From Melanocharis versteri (lineage: Eukaryota > Chordata > Aves > Passeriformes > Melanocharitidae): a DNA stretch of 64,000 nt. Location: NCBI GenBank assembly GCA_013397845.1, contig VZTG01008555.1, forward strand, positions 124,001 through 188,000. The letters are read 5' to 3'. Below the pieces are notes generated by a model. It had not been told where the DNA came from, did no database searches, and worked only from the letters and a program-made list of their open reading frames with translations. The translations under genes and the position numbers were made by a program. Numbering within the stretch: position 1 is the first letter of the stretch; each line of letters begins with the position of its first letter. This document shows, in pieces, positions 37,901 to 45,611 of this stretch.

Positions 37901-40900
37901 TGCTGGACAGGAGGTACCTGCGTCTTACCATGGCCAGAAAACACCAGCTTTGCTGCCAGGACCTGTCAGTGGTCCTGTCAGGAGTGTTAACCTGGGACAG
38001 TGGAAGGTGTCCCTGCCCATGGCAGGGGTGGAATGAAATCATCTTTAAAGTCCCTTCCAACTCAAACCATTCCATGATAGTCTCCTTTTCTTTGTGTTCT
38101 GGTGGCAAAGACCTTTTTTCCTGACCTTTAGTGGAAAAATACAAACTGTGAGCAGTTTATCAGATGTGTTCTGATGAGCACTTGGTCGTGTGAAGTATTT
38201 GAGCATCAGCAGTGGGAAATAGGCTGAGCTGCACAGAGCAATAGTGTGGGAAGAATATTGAGAGTCTGATGGCCCAAACTCTGTGTATCCTGCAGCTTTA
38301 TTAATCCTTTCTTTACTTAGCTAATGCAGGAATTAAAATTAAATTAGATGGAAAATGCATCTGTTTCTATTTTCAGTAATGTTTAGCATATTTAAAACCA
38401 AGTCAACTCTCTTTAATGTGAAGTGACACACTTATGTTAATATAAGCATTCAATAGTGGTGTTGTTTGAAATACCAGGCGAAGTGGTTTTTAAGATATGA
38501 CATTCTGAGCCTCATTTTTCATGTCTCTCTGCAAAAAGTTGGTGCTTTGATGCATGAACTCTTTGAAAATCTCAAGATTAATGTTTGATATTGAAAAAAA
38601 AAATCTAAAGGATGTCAGGTTGTAAAGGCCTGAGTTTCAGGGACAGCCTGTCTGTTCCTGCTTAGTCAGCTCAGGAGCTTGGCTATTCATGGCCTGGAAT
38701 GAGACAGTTTAGTTCCACTGTTATGGCAGAAAATAAAACAACAGGTCACTAACACATCAAATACAATGAAGTCTTGAGTGTGGGGGAGCTCCACTGATTT
38801 TTCTTTGCTCTGTTTTCCTTTACTGCAGCCACTCCAACCTGCTGTACATGGCCACCCAGATCGCCTCGGGGATGAAGTACTTGGCATCTCTGAACTTTGT
38901 GCACAGGGATCTGGCGACTCGCAACTGCCTGGTGGGGAACAGCTACACCATCAAGATTGCAGACTTTGGCATGAGCAGGAACCTTTACAGCGGGGATTAC
39001 TATCGGATCCAGGGGAGAGCCGTGCTGCCCATCCGTTGGATGGCCTGGGAAAGCATCCTCCTGGTAGGCACTGCAAAAGCCAGCCTGCCTCCCTTCCTCC
39101 CTTCCTCCCATCCATCCATCCATCCATCCATCTTCACTGTGCCCCTGAAACAGTGACACATCTGTGTGCCAGCCCTTGCACCACCAATATCTGTGCTGCA
39201 CATGGCCCTGAGTGAGAAATCCATGGGGTTGTGTTGGACATAACTCGTATCCTGGGGAAGGAGCGTGCCCTTGGACATACAGCACGTCATGGAATGGTTT
39301 GGGTTGGAAGGACCTTAAAGCTCATCCAGTGCCACCCCTGCCATGGGCAGGGACGCCTTCCACTGTCCCACGCTGCTCCCAGCCCCGTCCAGCCTGGCCT
39401 TGGGCACTGCCAGGGATCCAGGGGCAGCCACAGCTTCTCTGGGCACCCTGTGCCAGGGCCTGCCCACCCNNNNNNNNNNNNNNNNNNNNNNNNNNNNNNN
39501 NNNNNNNNNNNNNNNNNNNNNNNNNNNNNNNNNNNNNCCCGTGGGCCACTGCTCGAGCTCGCCCAGGTCTCTCTGGATGGCATCACATCCCTCAGGCCTC
39601 ATCTGGGGCCTGGTTTCTGGCCTGTGCCTGACAATCCTGCTGGAATTGTAAGGAAGTTGCCTCTCTGTGCTTATTCCCCCCAGTTGGAAATCTGAGAGGG
39701 GCAGGCACAAAACTTCATGCGTTTCAAGTGCCAGGTCTGATTTGAGGTTGGGGGATTTTTTCACATTTAAGGGTCCTGCTGTCTCCCCTCAGATTGTTCC
39801 ACAGCCCAAACACATCCAGTCTGGAGGATATTTAGCCAAATATTTCTTTCTTGGAGTAAGTGATGAGTTACTTTCTTACAATGAACTCTCCAAGTACCCA
39901 GAAAAATTGTAGTTACCTCTGTTATAAAGGCTGCCGTGTCCAAGCTCTCTGAAATCCACCCTCTTTTGCTGGTTACAGCTGCATCTAAACCATAAATCAC
40001 TCCCATCTTCCCTGTGTGAACATCTTCCAAACCTTGACAGACTGCAAGGGTTGCCAGATAAGCCTGGGTAAAGTGGGGCTGGGATGTTTTCTGCCCAAAC
40101 AGGCCCTCCAGCCCCTCAAGTGTTTTGTGTTATTTTCTGAGCAATCTTCTTTTTTACTTCTCCAGAAACACATTGTTCCAAACACAGCCAGTTTGGGCAC
40201 ATTTTTTGAAGACAGAAAACAGGGACAGCAAGAAGATTGTCACTGGCTTCTTACATGTGCAAAAATCAAAATTATCTTGGCCTTTCTCTAAGAGTCTGGA
40301 GTCTGCTCTGGCTCTGCTTTCACCCTGAGGGCTTTGCTTCCTTTTCAAAGTCTTTTCTATGAGTTCTGCTGTTTTGGGTGGAGGTAGGCAGTGACTGTCC
40401 CCCCTCCCTCAGTTTATTTTATTCTGCTGCAAACAGACTGTCTCAGGAGGGACAGAAGCCTCTGGCCTTCTCTGGGACCCGCTCTCTGTTACAAAGCTTT
40501 GCCCCTGTGCAAACTGCACCTTCTTAGGGCTTGTGGGACCCCACGTGCTACTCCTGCCCCACAAACAGCCCTGTCATCCCTGTGTGTGCGCCTGGGAGCA
40601 GCTCACCTGCTGTGCTGGCTCCTTTTGGAGCATTTTCCCAGCTTGCATCCTCGTGTTGAGCTGCAGAGGGTGCAGACTGAAAGGGTTTTGCTGAATGGGC
40701 ACCTGGGCTGAGCAGATCCTCTCTGTCCACAGGGCAAGTTCACCACGGCCAGCGACGTGTGGGCGTTTGGGGTGACCCTGTGGGAGATGTTTGTGCTGTG
40801 CAAGGAGCAGCCCTACAGCCTCCTCACGGACGAGCAGGTCATCGAGAACACGGGGGAGTTCTTCCGGAGCCAGGGCAGGCAGGTGAGGGATCCAGCGGGC

Positions 40901-42167
40901 TCTTCCTTCCCTCAGCCACTCCCATCCAGCTGGATGTTCCCAGGGCCTCCCTGCTGCCCTCACCTCATCAGCTGCAGTCTCTGCTTCTACTCAACTTCTC
41001 ACCTGTGTCCTGCCTCTCCTCTTTTTCTGGGCTCACTGCACCAGTTCTCCTCTCTTGGAGTCCCACTGGAAGAATCCCTCAGCCCTGTCCTGCTTCTTTC
41101 CTATTCTAAACCACTTCTCTCTGCCCTGTCTTCAGCTTTTCCAGGCTCTCCCACACAATCCTCTTGCTCCTTTCCTCTGCCAGCACTCTCCCACCAGCAT
41201 TGCCTCTGGAAGATGAGGAAGCAGGAGGGAGTTGTGGTGGGAAGGAGCAGTTGTTAGTTCCCAGGAATTGGAGTCTCCCTGTAGTATCTCCACACGTGCC
41301 AAGAAGCCTTTGGCCATTTCCAGCTGCCAAAGGGCTTTTGTGTCGTTTTGTCCCCACTGCTGCTGCCCTCCACAGATACCAGTGATGGTGCAGGACACTC
41401 CATCTCCTCAGTACCCAAAGCTGTGGAGTGCCAATTCAGAGCAGTTCTCTCCAAAATTCACCTTTAGCACCAGAGAATTAAGGGAAATAAAACGATGAGG
41501 GGTTTACTCACCGTCTCCCAAACACTAATGATTAGCCACAAGCCTAAAAGAAGTGAGCCTAAAAAATGAGAGGGAGAAATAAAATCATTCTGGCAAGCTG
41601 TGCTGTCGATAAGCTCTAAAAGGTTTTTTTTCTGTCTCTGCTAACAAGCTGTCACGGTGCTTAGAAAGCCTCATGGGTTGTCTACGGTGAGTTGAAAGTA
41701 CTTGGATTTTATTGTGGTAAATTTGGTTTTGGTTTGTGTTTTGCTGTCTCTTGGAAGACAAATCCCTCAGAAGCATTCGTGTTTTCTGGGGGACAAAGGC
41801 CTGTTTTGTGACCAGCTCATCAGACAAGTTGGCATAGTGTCCGTGGTGCTGTTTGAGAGGCTCCGTCCAGACTCCACTGCCAGGCTGGGGCTGGAGGGAT
41901 TCCAAACACTGCATGGTGGCTGTGTCTCGTAAACCTGGAATGAAACTGTCTTTCGGTGTTACTTCAGTAAAGGTTCGGTTCTTTTGTGAAAACCCCACTG
42001 AAATACTGTGACTCTCTTCCTTCCAGATCTATCTCTCCCAGACTCCTCTGTGTCCTAACCCTGTGTTCGACCTGATGCTGAAATGCTGGAGCAGGGATAT
42101 CAAAGATCGTCCCACTTTTGACATGATCCACCAGTTCCTGCTAGAACAAATGGAATCAAACATTTGA
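16849..42167 (+). CDS. DDR2L: DDR2-like discoidin domain receptor tyrosine kinase, complete (16 coding exons)
   Basis: Collagen-activated receptor tyrosine kinase of the DDR family, predicted as a single-pass plasma-membrane protein. Coding exons: 16923-16986, 20987-21089, 23080-23308, 25150-25297, 25507-25612, 26758-26944, 30318-30564, 31603-31695, 32170-32327, 32582-32777, 33904-34148, 36513-36634, 36985-37182, 38829-39063, 40733-40882, 42027-42167. Every junction is GT-AG with matching phase, giving 2622 nt and 873 residues (human DDR2 has 855). Order: signal peptide 1-20; discoidin domain about C24-C178; discoidin-like domain about 182-361; Ser/Thr-rich stalk; TM about 414-435; juxtamembrane with NPTY at 477-480; kinase about 580-870 with GEGQFGE, VAVK (K622), HRDLATRN (D726), DFG (D744) and activation-loop Y752/Y756/Y757. 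It has DDR2-like and DDR1-like features and a 9q34-type neighbourhood, so I read it as a third DDR paralogue. The symbol DDR2L is provisional. Kinase identity is very secure; paralogue assignment is about 0.8. Confidence 0.95.
16923..16986 (+). CDS. DDR2L: DDR2-like coding exon 1: signal peptide
   Basis: Reads MIFCMLLLASLPEPSGTEVN plus P and ends in phase 1 before GTAGGG. The hydrophobic core FCMLLLASL is the signal peptide. The junction falls at the same place as in DDR2 (...VNP|AICRYPLGM). This ATG is chosen because it is the only one in frame and has a good context. Confidence 0.9.
19938..19995 (-). repeat. CR1 3'-end fragment (minus)
   Basis: Starts TGGAATCCCAGAATCTCCTG, then GAGTTGGAAGGGACCCACGAGG. 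This is the reverse complement of a CR1 terminus with the CCCTTCCAAC box. It is short and truncated. Confidence 0.55.
20030..20095 (+). repeat. CR1 3'-end fragment (plus)
   Basis: Shows TAGATCACCTCCAAGGTCCC, then TTCCAGCCCAGCCCATTCTG and GGATTTTGGG, which is the sense CR1 terminus. It faces the minus fragment just upstream. Confidence 0.55.
20987..21089 (+). CDS. DDR2L: DDR2-like coding exon 2: start of discoidin domain
   Basis: Residues 22-56, AICRYPLGM...DEDITASSQW.... It contains C24 (equivalent to DDR2 C30) and W46 and T50 (equivalent to DDR2 W52 and T56, collagen-contact positions). Acceptor TTTGCAG, donor GTGGGT, phases 1 to 2. Confidence 0.95.
21090..23079 (+). other. DDR2-like intron 2
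   Basis: 2.0-kb intron with AT-rich stretches and a T run at about 21721-21733. No repeat or exon is recognised. Confidence 0.7.
23080..23308 (+). CDS. DDR2L: DDR2-like coding exon 3: discoidin domain core
   Basis: Residues 56-132: EEGDGAWCP..., FLQIDL, FITLVGTQGRHA..., EFARAYRIDYSRNG, RWISWRDRQGRK. D63, R98 and E106 match the DDR2 collagen-binding residues D69, R105 and E113. C67 pairs with C170 by homology. Ends in phase 0. Confidence 0.96.
23309..25149 (+). other. DDR2-like intron 3
   Basis: 1.8-kb intron dominated near its 3' end by a 163-nt pyrimidine-only tandem repeat. The last 200 nt before exon 4 are ordinary sequence. Confidence 0.75.
24785..24947 (+). repeat. Pyrimidine-only TCTCTTC heptamer tandem repeat
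   Basis: 163 consecutive C/T bases. The core is repeats of a 7-bp unit (TCTCTTC, or CTCTCTT), flanked by CCTCTCT variant units at both ends. The uninterrupted purine/pyrimidine strand bias makes it a candidate triplex (H-DNA) former. Its reverse strand gives a spurious Arg/Glu/Lys-rich reading frame. Confidence 0.97.
25150..25297 (+). CDS. DDR2L: DDR2-like coding exon 4: end of discoidin domain
   Basis: Residues 133-181: VIDGNTDTYDVVLKDL..., ARFVRLIPV, VCMRVELYGCVWH. C170 and C178 complete the two domain disulfides by homology with DDR2 C177 and C185. Phases 0 to 1. Confidence 0.96.
25507..25612 (+). CDS. DDR2L: DDR2-like coding exon 5: start of DS-like domain
   Basis: Residues 182-216, with IVYLNDSTYDG including the N-glycosylation sequon at N206, shared with both DDR1 and DDR2 (YLNDS). 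The preceding intron is only 209 bp. Donor GTGGGA, phase 2. Confidence 0.93.
25613..26757 (+). other. DDR2-like intron 5
   Basis: 1.1-kb intron without a recognised repeat or exon. Confidence 0.7.
26758..26944 (+). CDS. DDR2L: DDR2-like coding exon 6: DS-like domain
   Basis: Residues 217-279: YGGLGQLTDGVLGLDDF, VWPGYDYVGWRNESF, MEFQFDRPRNFTSMK. These are hallmark DDR strings. Sequons at N255 and N274. Ends in phase 0 before GTAACT. Confidence 0.97.
27015..27150 (-). repeat. CR1 fragment (minus)
   Basis: AATGGGTTGGAAGGGATCTTG, then AAGCTCATCTCGTTCCACCC and CAGGGACACCTTCCACTAGA, which is the CR1 tail in reverse complement. It lies 70 nt downstream of exon 6. Confidence 0.7.
29760..29833. repeat. 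21-bp perfect direct repeat, 53-bp period
   Basis: The same 21 bp (beginning ACTATTATTAATGATC) occurs at 29760-29780 and 29813-29833. The flanks are weakly similar, suggesting an old local duplication of about 53 bp. Confidence 0.8.
30318..30564 (+). CDS. DDR2L: DDR2-like coding exon 7: DS-like domain end
   Basis: Residues 280-361: VHCNNMFSKGVKIF, VECLFKP, DWEPEPVGV, NPSARFVTVPLQQRVGKAIL, CRFHFADTWMMMSEISFQS. HCNNMF, NPSARFVTVPL and FADTWMM are shared with DDR2. Phases 0 to 1. Confidence 0.97.
30565..31602 (+). other. DDR2-like intron 7
   Basis: 1.0-kb intron that carries a well-preserved minus-strand CR1 copy. Confidence 0.75.
30834..31125 (-). repeat. CR1 LINE fragment (minus), well preserved
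   Basis: Begins AGAATCACAGAATATTCCG, then AGCTGGAAGGGACCCACCC and runs through the passerine-type CR1 tail to CCTGATATCCAACCTAACCC and GTCACTGGTCACCAG. Very similar in reverse complement to the copy at 53735-53990. Confidence 0.88.
31603..31695 (+). CDS. DDR2L: DDR2-like coding exon 8: Ser/Thr-rich extracellular stalk
   Basis: Residues 362-392: DMESVNPSFVTVATSTTDVL, then ETEYNVTEGTW. Rich in S/T with an N-glycosylation sequon at N386. It is 93 nt with phase 1 at both ends, so it can be skipped in frame. The stalk is the least conserved part of DDRs; the exon is supported by phase fit and clean splice sites (TTCCCCAG / GTAAGG). Confidence 0.88.
32170..32327 (+). CDS. DDR2L: DDR2-like coding exon 9: transmembrane segment
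   Basis: Residues 393-445. ADDSNTSILVGCLVAIILLL, then LMIIIIILWKQ. DDR2 has the near-identical DDSNTRILIGCLVAI. The TM spans about 414-435, followed by a basic stop-transfer stretch (KQYVQKRLEK). Confidence 0.96.
32582..32777 (+). CDS. DDR2L: DDR2-like coding exon 10: cytosolic juxtamembrane with NPTY
   Basis: Residues 446-510: APRRILEEDATVRLSF..., HQSNPTYERAFPLDLEY, LLQKLPEL. The RRILEE...V.LS and YERAFPL...Y patterns match DDR2 (RRMLDDEMTVSLS; YDRIFPL). The NPTY at 477-480 is an NPxY motif of the kind DDR1 has (SNPAY, the SHC PTB site) and DDR2 lacks. Confidence 0.94.
32778..33903 (+). other. DDR2-like intron 10
   Basis: 1.1-kb intron. It contains a decayed partial copy of kinase exon 13 at 33495-33630. 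Confidence 0.8.
33495..33630 (+). pseudogene. Fossil partial duplicate of DDR2-like kinase exon 13
   Basis: Aligns with 37091-37228 (3' half of exon 13 and the first 45 nt of its intron). Translation in the parental frame gives MGNGSLDQFLLQEGIQSKF, then DFANNIP; the parental exon reads MENGDLNQFLSQREIYSKF, then AISNNIP. A GT donor sits at the aligned place (CATCAG|GTAATG vs CGTCAC|GTAAGA), and GGGATRAATCAG is shared downstream in the intron. A one-base loss in the CCCC run before the donor shifts the exit phase. No acceptor or 5' half is seen, so it cannot substitute for exon 13. It is a DNA-level duplication because intron is included. Confidence 0.85.
33904..34148 (+). CDS. DDR2L: DDR2-like coding exon 11: juxtamembrane and glycine-rich loop
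   Basis: Residues 511-592: VCSGDYAEPD, NVPHYAETDIVHLQGVTGNN, MYAVPALTVDSL, EFPRQQLRLKEKLGEGQFGE. SGDYxEP is DDR1-like; VPHYAExDIVxLQGVTGxN is common to the family. The exon ends in the middle of the nucleotide-binding loop as in DDR1 and DDR2. Confidence 0.97.
34149..36512 (+). other. DDR2-like intron 11
   Basis: 2.4-kb intron. About 34730-35870 is strongly C/T-biased on the + strand without being a simple repeat. No exon or transposon is recognised. Confidence 0.7.
36513..36634 (+). CDS. DDR2L: DDR2-like coding exon 12: kinase N-lobe, catalytic lysine
   Basis: Residues 593-632: VHLCEADGLLEFLGV, HQPVLVAVKMLRSDVNKTA. K622 in VAVK is the ATP-binding lysine. Phases 0 to 2. Confidence 0.96.
36985..37182 (+). 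CDS. DDR2L: DDR2-like coding exon 13: kinase alpha-C helix and hinge
   Basis: Residues 633-698: RNDFLKEIKIMSRLKNPNII, RLLGVCVRDDPLCMITEYME, NGDLNQFLSQREIYSKF. E639 in KEI is the alpha-C glutamate; TEYMENGDL is the hinge. Its 3' half has a decayed duplicate in intron 10. Phases 2 to 2. Confidence 0.96.
37183..38828 (+). other. DDR2-like intron 13
   Basis: 1.6-kb intron with one plus-strand CR1 tail at about 37975-38085. The rest is unremarkable and AT-rich toward the 3' end. Confidence 0.7.
37975..38085 (+). repeat. CR1 3'-end fragment (plus)
   Basis: CCTGGGACAGTGGAAGGTGT, CCCTGCCCATGGCAGGGGTG, then TTTAAAGTCCCTTCCAACTC and AAACCATTCCATGATAG, which is the sense CR1 tail and terminus. Confidence 0.75.
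38829..39063 (+). CDS. DDR2L: DDR2-like coding exon 14: catalytic and activation loops
   Basis: Residues 699-777: LLYMATQIASGMKYLASLNF, VHRDLATRNCLVGN, IKIADFGMSRNLYSGDYYRI, QGRAVLPIRWMAWESILL. Catalytic D726, DFG D744, and Y752/Y756/Y757 equivalent to DDR2 Y736/Y740/Y741. All catalytic residues are intact. Confidence 0.98.
39107..39133 (+). repeat. CATC tetranucleotide microsatellite
   Basis: About six to seven CATC units, preceded by CCTTCCTCCC variants, 45 nt downstream of the exon 14 donor. Confidence 0.9.
39288..39625 (-). repeat. CR1 LINE fragment (minus), interrupted by N gap
   Basis: Left of the gap is the tail in reverse complement: ATGGAATGGTTTGGGTTGGA, AGGACCTTAAAGCTCATCCA, then CACAGCTTCTCTGGGCACCC. 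Right of the gap is a more 5' CR1 portion (GCCCAGGTCTCTCTGGATGG, then CATCACATCCCTCAGGC). The unresolved bases therefore lie inside one element. Confidence 0.8.
39470..39537. other. Assembly gap (68 N)
   Basis: Run of N inside a CR1 element in intron 14. It does not touch coding sequence. Confidence 0.99.
40733..40882 (+). CDS. DDR2L: DDR2-like coding exon 15: kinase C-lobe
   Basis: Residues 778-827: GKFTTASDVWAFGVTLWEMF, VLCKEQPYSLLTDEQVIENT, GEFFRSQGRQ. Very close to DDR1 and DDR2. Phase 0 at both ends. Confidence 0.98.
40883..42026 (+). other. DDR2-like intron 15
   Basis: 1.1-kb intron. The first 300 nt are C/T-biased. No repeat or exon is recognised. Confidence 0.7.
42027..42167 (+). 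CDS. DDR2L: DDR2-like coding exon 16: kinase C-terminus and stop
   Basis: Residues 828-873: IYLSQTPLCPNPVFDLMLKC, WSRDIKDRPTFDMIHQFL, LEQMESNI, then TGA at 42165-42167. The short tail after the kinase is typical of DDRs. Confidence 0.97.
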   Translation: MYLSQTPLCPNPVFDLMLKCWSRDIKDRPTFDMIHQFLLEQMESNI

Positions 42168-43500
42168 CTCCAGGAAAGAGGCAAACTGTCGAGAGCAGAG
42201 TGACTTTGGGGTCTCTTGGCCTGTCCCTCACAGTCAGGCCACCTCGCTCCCCTCCCTGACTGGGCCCTATTTCAGCTGGGACGTCCATGGCAGCTGCTCG
42301 TTCTCTTGGCCATGGTCTGACACACAGGACCAGAGGATCTCGTTTGGTTGAAAAATCATCTCCTCTTCTGAATCATTTCCTGGGAATACTGTGAGAGGGG
42401 TTTTATTGGATACCCATACACCTTTGGGCAAAAGGAATGAGTAAAACCTGGAGGGACTTGGAGCTCTCTCCTGGCTGGAAGGGAAGGCGCCGGTCGGTGA
42501 GAGCGCTGCCGCTCGAGAACAGGTTTCTGGAAGGAAAGACTGCAGCCTTCTCGAGCTGTTCCATGGAATCTGATGGAAGTCTTGTGCACATTAGCAAGTG
42601 TTTCTGTGTGCTCTTGCTACAGACAATGGTGAGAGGCCAGAAATGTCTGGAGCTGGGAAATGGTTTAATGGACTCGGGAACTGACGGAGCATTTAGGAAC
42701 CCTTTGGGAGTGACGCTGCCAGGGTCCACAGAAGATGCTGAAACAAGAGTCCAAGATGATGTTCTGTTTTCCTGTGGTTTTAAGCACTGCTTTGGTTATA
42801 TATGTGCGTTTTCCCCACACTGGATTTTTTTTGTTTTCTAGAAAAAATGATTTTGAAAATGAATGTTAAAGGTCGTTTGGAGGTCACTGTGTTAGACGTC
42901 TTCCTCTGACCTACAAATTAAGGTTAGGGTAGGGAGTTTGTATTGAGAAGTAGCTGATACTGTACTACTGTCACTATGTAGATTTATTAACCTAATGAAC
43001 TTGTAGCCACAATGGACTGATGTGCAATTAATCCTGTATAATTACCCATCAATATGAGATCTCTAAATCAATGCTGTTACGTGTGAGAGGGAACTTAGAT
43101 TTGGTGGAACCGGATGGCTGAGAGCAGAACCCTCTTTGTCACTTGTCACAGCTCCCACGCGAGGGACAGGAGGAGCACACAGGTCACACGTGTGTGTCTG
43201 GAGCCAGGTTCCTCTCCAGGTGTGCAGCAGCTTGGTGCCATGGCCAGGCAGGAGCAGCTCAGGCCAGGCTCTGTCCCTGCTGTGTCACACGAGGCCCCAG
43301 GGCTGGGCTGGCACGTCCCCTGCTGTGGCCTGTCCTTTATCTCACTGCGGGGCTGCTTACTCACTGAACTTGGGCTTGCTTTTTGTGTGTCCTGTCACAA
43401 ACAGCTCATTCTCTGGAGGGTTTTAGAGGGCTCTGAAATCCATTTGGAGTGAGTTAGAGAATTCAGTGTGTTTCTACAATAAATCCATTGTGGATTTACC
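42168..43500 (+). other. DDR2L: Probable DDR2-like 3' UTR
   Basis: Runs from the stop codon to the first AATAAA on this strand (43478-43483). No coding exon is seen. Length about 1.3 kb is inferred; a later signal at 44303-44308 could extend it. Confidence 0.5.
43478..43483 (+). terminator. Candidate poly(A) signal AATAAA for DDR2-like
   Basis: First canonical AATAAA after the stop codon, followed by a GT-containing stretch (CCATTGTGG). A second AATAAA lies at 44303-44308. Confidence 0.5.
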
Positions 43501-44599
43501 AGGTGCCTGGGGAATACTCTGCTATTCCCTCTCTAATCATTTAGCAAGATACTTAGGACCAAACCAAATATTTCATAAGCTGGGAGAAGATGAAAGCTCA
43601 GCACTTGGCTTTTCTTTTTTTAAGTAGAATCCAGCATAAAATGTATTTCCAGTAAAGATTATAAAGATTATTTTCATCTTAGCCACAAGCATAGATGACT
43701 GGCGGGCTGTGCTGCGAGAGGGCACTGCTGAGAGGGGAATGTCTGAGTGGTTACAACACAGGGATAATTGTGCTAAAAGAAAAACCCTGCTTCTGAATGG
43801 GCAGATGCCAGGCTGGAGTGTGGCATGGCTGGGTCTGCTCCTTGGGAAGGTTCCAGCCATGCCTGGGCCATCCTGCTGGGGACGTGTCCCCACCCCAGCT
43901 GCTCCTCTGAGCCCCCTTAGGGCTGAGGAGCCAGAGGGCCCGAGTGCTCTCGTCTCCCTCCAGGGATTCCTGGAATCTCACCCCCAAATAGGTTTTTTTT
44001 TTTCCCCCTGTGGCTAGAGGGGCCTGGGGTGAGCTGCCCTTCCCTGTGGGAGTCAGAGCCAGCAGGTCCCTGCTGCAGCCTGCTGGGTGCTGTTGTCTGG
44101 CAAACGACTCAGCCGTGGTATTTCTGGAGCATTCCTGCCCCAGATGTCCCCAGTGACACCCGGCCGTGTGCGTGGTCTCCTGTGCTCTGGAGCTGGGAGC
44201 TCCCAGGGCAGGGAGTGTCCCTGGATGGGCTCTGTGCTTCTGTGCCATCCGGACGTGCTGTTCCCCCATTGACATGGTGACATACAAAGTTTGTCTCATA
44301 TCAATAAATTCTAATGATAACCTTGAAAAAGTGAATTTCTACTTTTTTTTTTTTTTTCACCCAGGTGTCTGCCCTGAGTACTGACATTTTGGTGTGGTTG
44401 TTCAGTAGCTGTTTGGGGAGTGTGTGACCCCTCGGTTTGGAGAGAGCAGCCACAGATCATTAAAAGAAGGGAGTTTTGAAGGGAATTTCTGGAAATGCTG
44501 GAAAGATGCTGGCCCAAATCCCCTTGGGCTGGTGGGACCTGGATGGGGCTGGGGATGTTGGTTGGTGCTGCATTTCAATAAGCAACTTTTTCATCTCAG

Positions 44600-44885
44600 T
44601 GTTAAAATTGTGTGCTTTAGGCTGGGAAGAGTCTTTATAGGTCCCTTACCAACCTGTCCACTTACAGCTGAGGTAATTTCAAAGTTCCCTTGGGGTGCTC
44701 TGGGCTTTGAACATCTCCAGGGTTGGAGATGCCATCCCTGACCCTGTCCCAGGGCTGTTCTGTGCCCATGAAGAACTTTTCCCTGGTGCCTGGTGGGGCT
44801 TTCCCTTGCCTCCTGTGCCTGTTCCCTCAGTCTTTCACTGTGCCCCTCTGAGCTGAGCCATCGCTCCCCTGGCAGAGCCACCCAT
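44600..44885 (-). repeat. CR1 fragment (minus), old
   Basis: Reverse-complement CR1 with GGTCCCTTACCAACCTGTCC, then GAACATCTCCAGGGTTGGAG, ATGCCATCCCTGACC and TGTGCCCATGAAGAACTTTT. Strongly diverged. Confidence 0.55.
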
Positions 44886-45094
44886 CCTGCAGAGCTGGGC
44901 TTGCTGGGCAGGGCTGCCCCTCAGCAGAGCTTGGCTGTTTGGGCAAACTCAAATACATTTTACAAAGGCCGAAAATACCAAATCTCTCCGTTTAGGCACC
45001 AAGGGCAGGAGTCAAAGCAGCATTTTGATCATCTCAGGTGTAAGTCTGAGGGAAATTAGGCACCTTAAGGTGAGAACAAACATCAAATATTCAA

Positions 45095-45240
45095 CAGGTG
45101 GCTCGGAGAATCTGTGGATGCCCCCATCCCAGGAAGTGTCCCCAAGGCTGGGTTGGATGGGGCTTGGAGCAAACTGGGATAGTGGAACACGATGTTCTTT
45201 AAGATCCCTTCCAACCCAAACCAGTCTGGGATTCTAGGAT
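45095..45240 (+). repeat. CR1 3'-end fragment (plus)
   Basis: GGGTTGGATGGGGCTTGGAG, then TTTAAGATCCCTTCCAACCC, AAACCAGTCTGGGATTCTAG. Sense CR1 terminus. Confidence 0.75.
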
Positions 45241-45528
45241 GTTTAATCAATTCCATACAGGAGTTAGGTATTCATTGATTTATTACTGCCTTCACTGGCT
45301 GCAAATATCATTGAGAGAGGAAAGGTTTGGCCAGAAAGAGAAGCTACTGCTGCTCCATCAGCAATCCAGTCAGTACTGCAGGAGTTCTGAAACATCCACA
45401 AAATCTCAGTGAGATTTTATAGGTTGAAGGACCTGGGCCAGGCTCAACCAGTAAAGTATTGCAAACTTTACACCTCCCAAAATGGATTTTAATCTTTCCT
45501 TCCCTCTCCCTGTGCCAGGTGCTCTCAC

Positions 45529-45611
45529 CTTCCTAATGATCTTCTGCCCCTCGAACATCATTTTGTCGCTCTTGGAAAACCTGTACTGAGGCACGTGTGG
45601 CTGAAGTTGTT
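45529..45611 (-). pseudogene. PNPLA7: PNPLA7/PNPLA6-like N-terminal exon B (copy 1)
   Basis: Minus-strand segment between TTCTGTTTCAG and GTGAGA. It reads QLQPHVPQYRFSKSDKMM, then FEGQKIIRK. The NTE family has the very conserved string PxYRFRKRDKVxFYGRKIMRKV after its N-terminal TM helix, so this is the homologous exon. However, the R-to-S changes (twice), Y-to-E, R-to-Q and M-to-I hit normally invariant positions. Joined to exon A with the strongest sites, the frame is broken; an in-frame join needs a weak donor at 46161 and the acceptor at 45601-45603. No later PNPLA7 exon exists in the window. Confidence 0.6.

Larger units (their letters stand above)
39064..40732 (+). other. DDR2-like intron 14 (contains assembly gap)
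   Basis: 1.7-kb intron. It begins with a CATC repeat about 40 nt after the donor, then a minus CR1 interrupted by an N run at 39470-39537. No exon is seen in the remainder. Confidence 0.75.
43501..45324. other. Intergenic stretch with CR1 fragments
   Basis: No exon is recognised. It holds a second AATAAA (44303), a T run at about 44343-44357, and two CR1 fragments. I looked on the minus strand for further PNPLA7-type exons and found none. Confidence 0.6.

Noticed and set aside
16923..42167. Assignment of the receptor to DDR1 because DDR1 and TUBB are neighbours on human 6p21
   Set aside because: The tubulin here is class IVb, not class I, the other neighbour is CIMIP2A, and the TM and stalk exons follow DDR2 (DDSNTxILxGCLVAI). 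The 9q34 paralogue explains all three.
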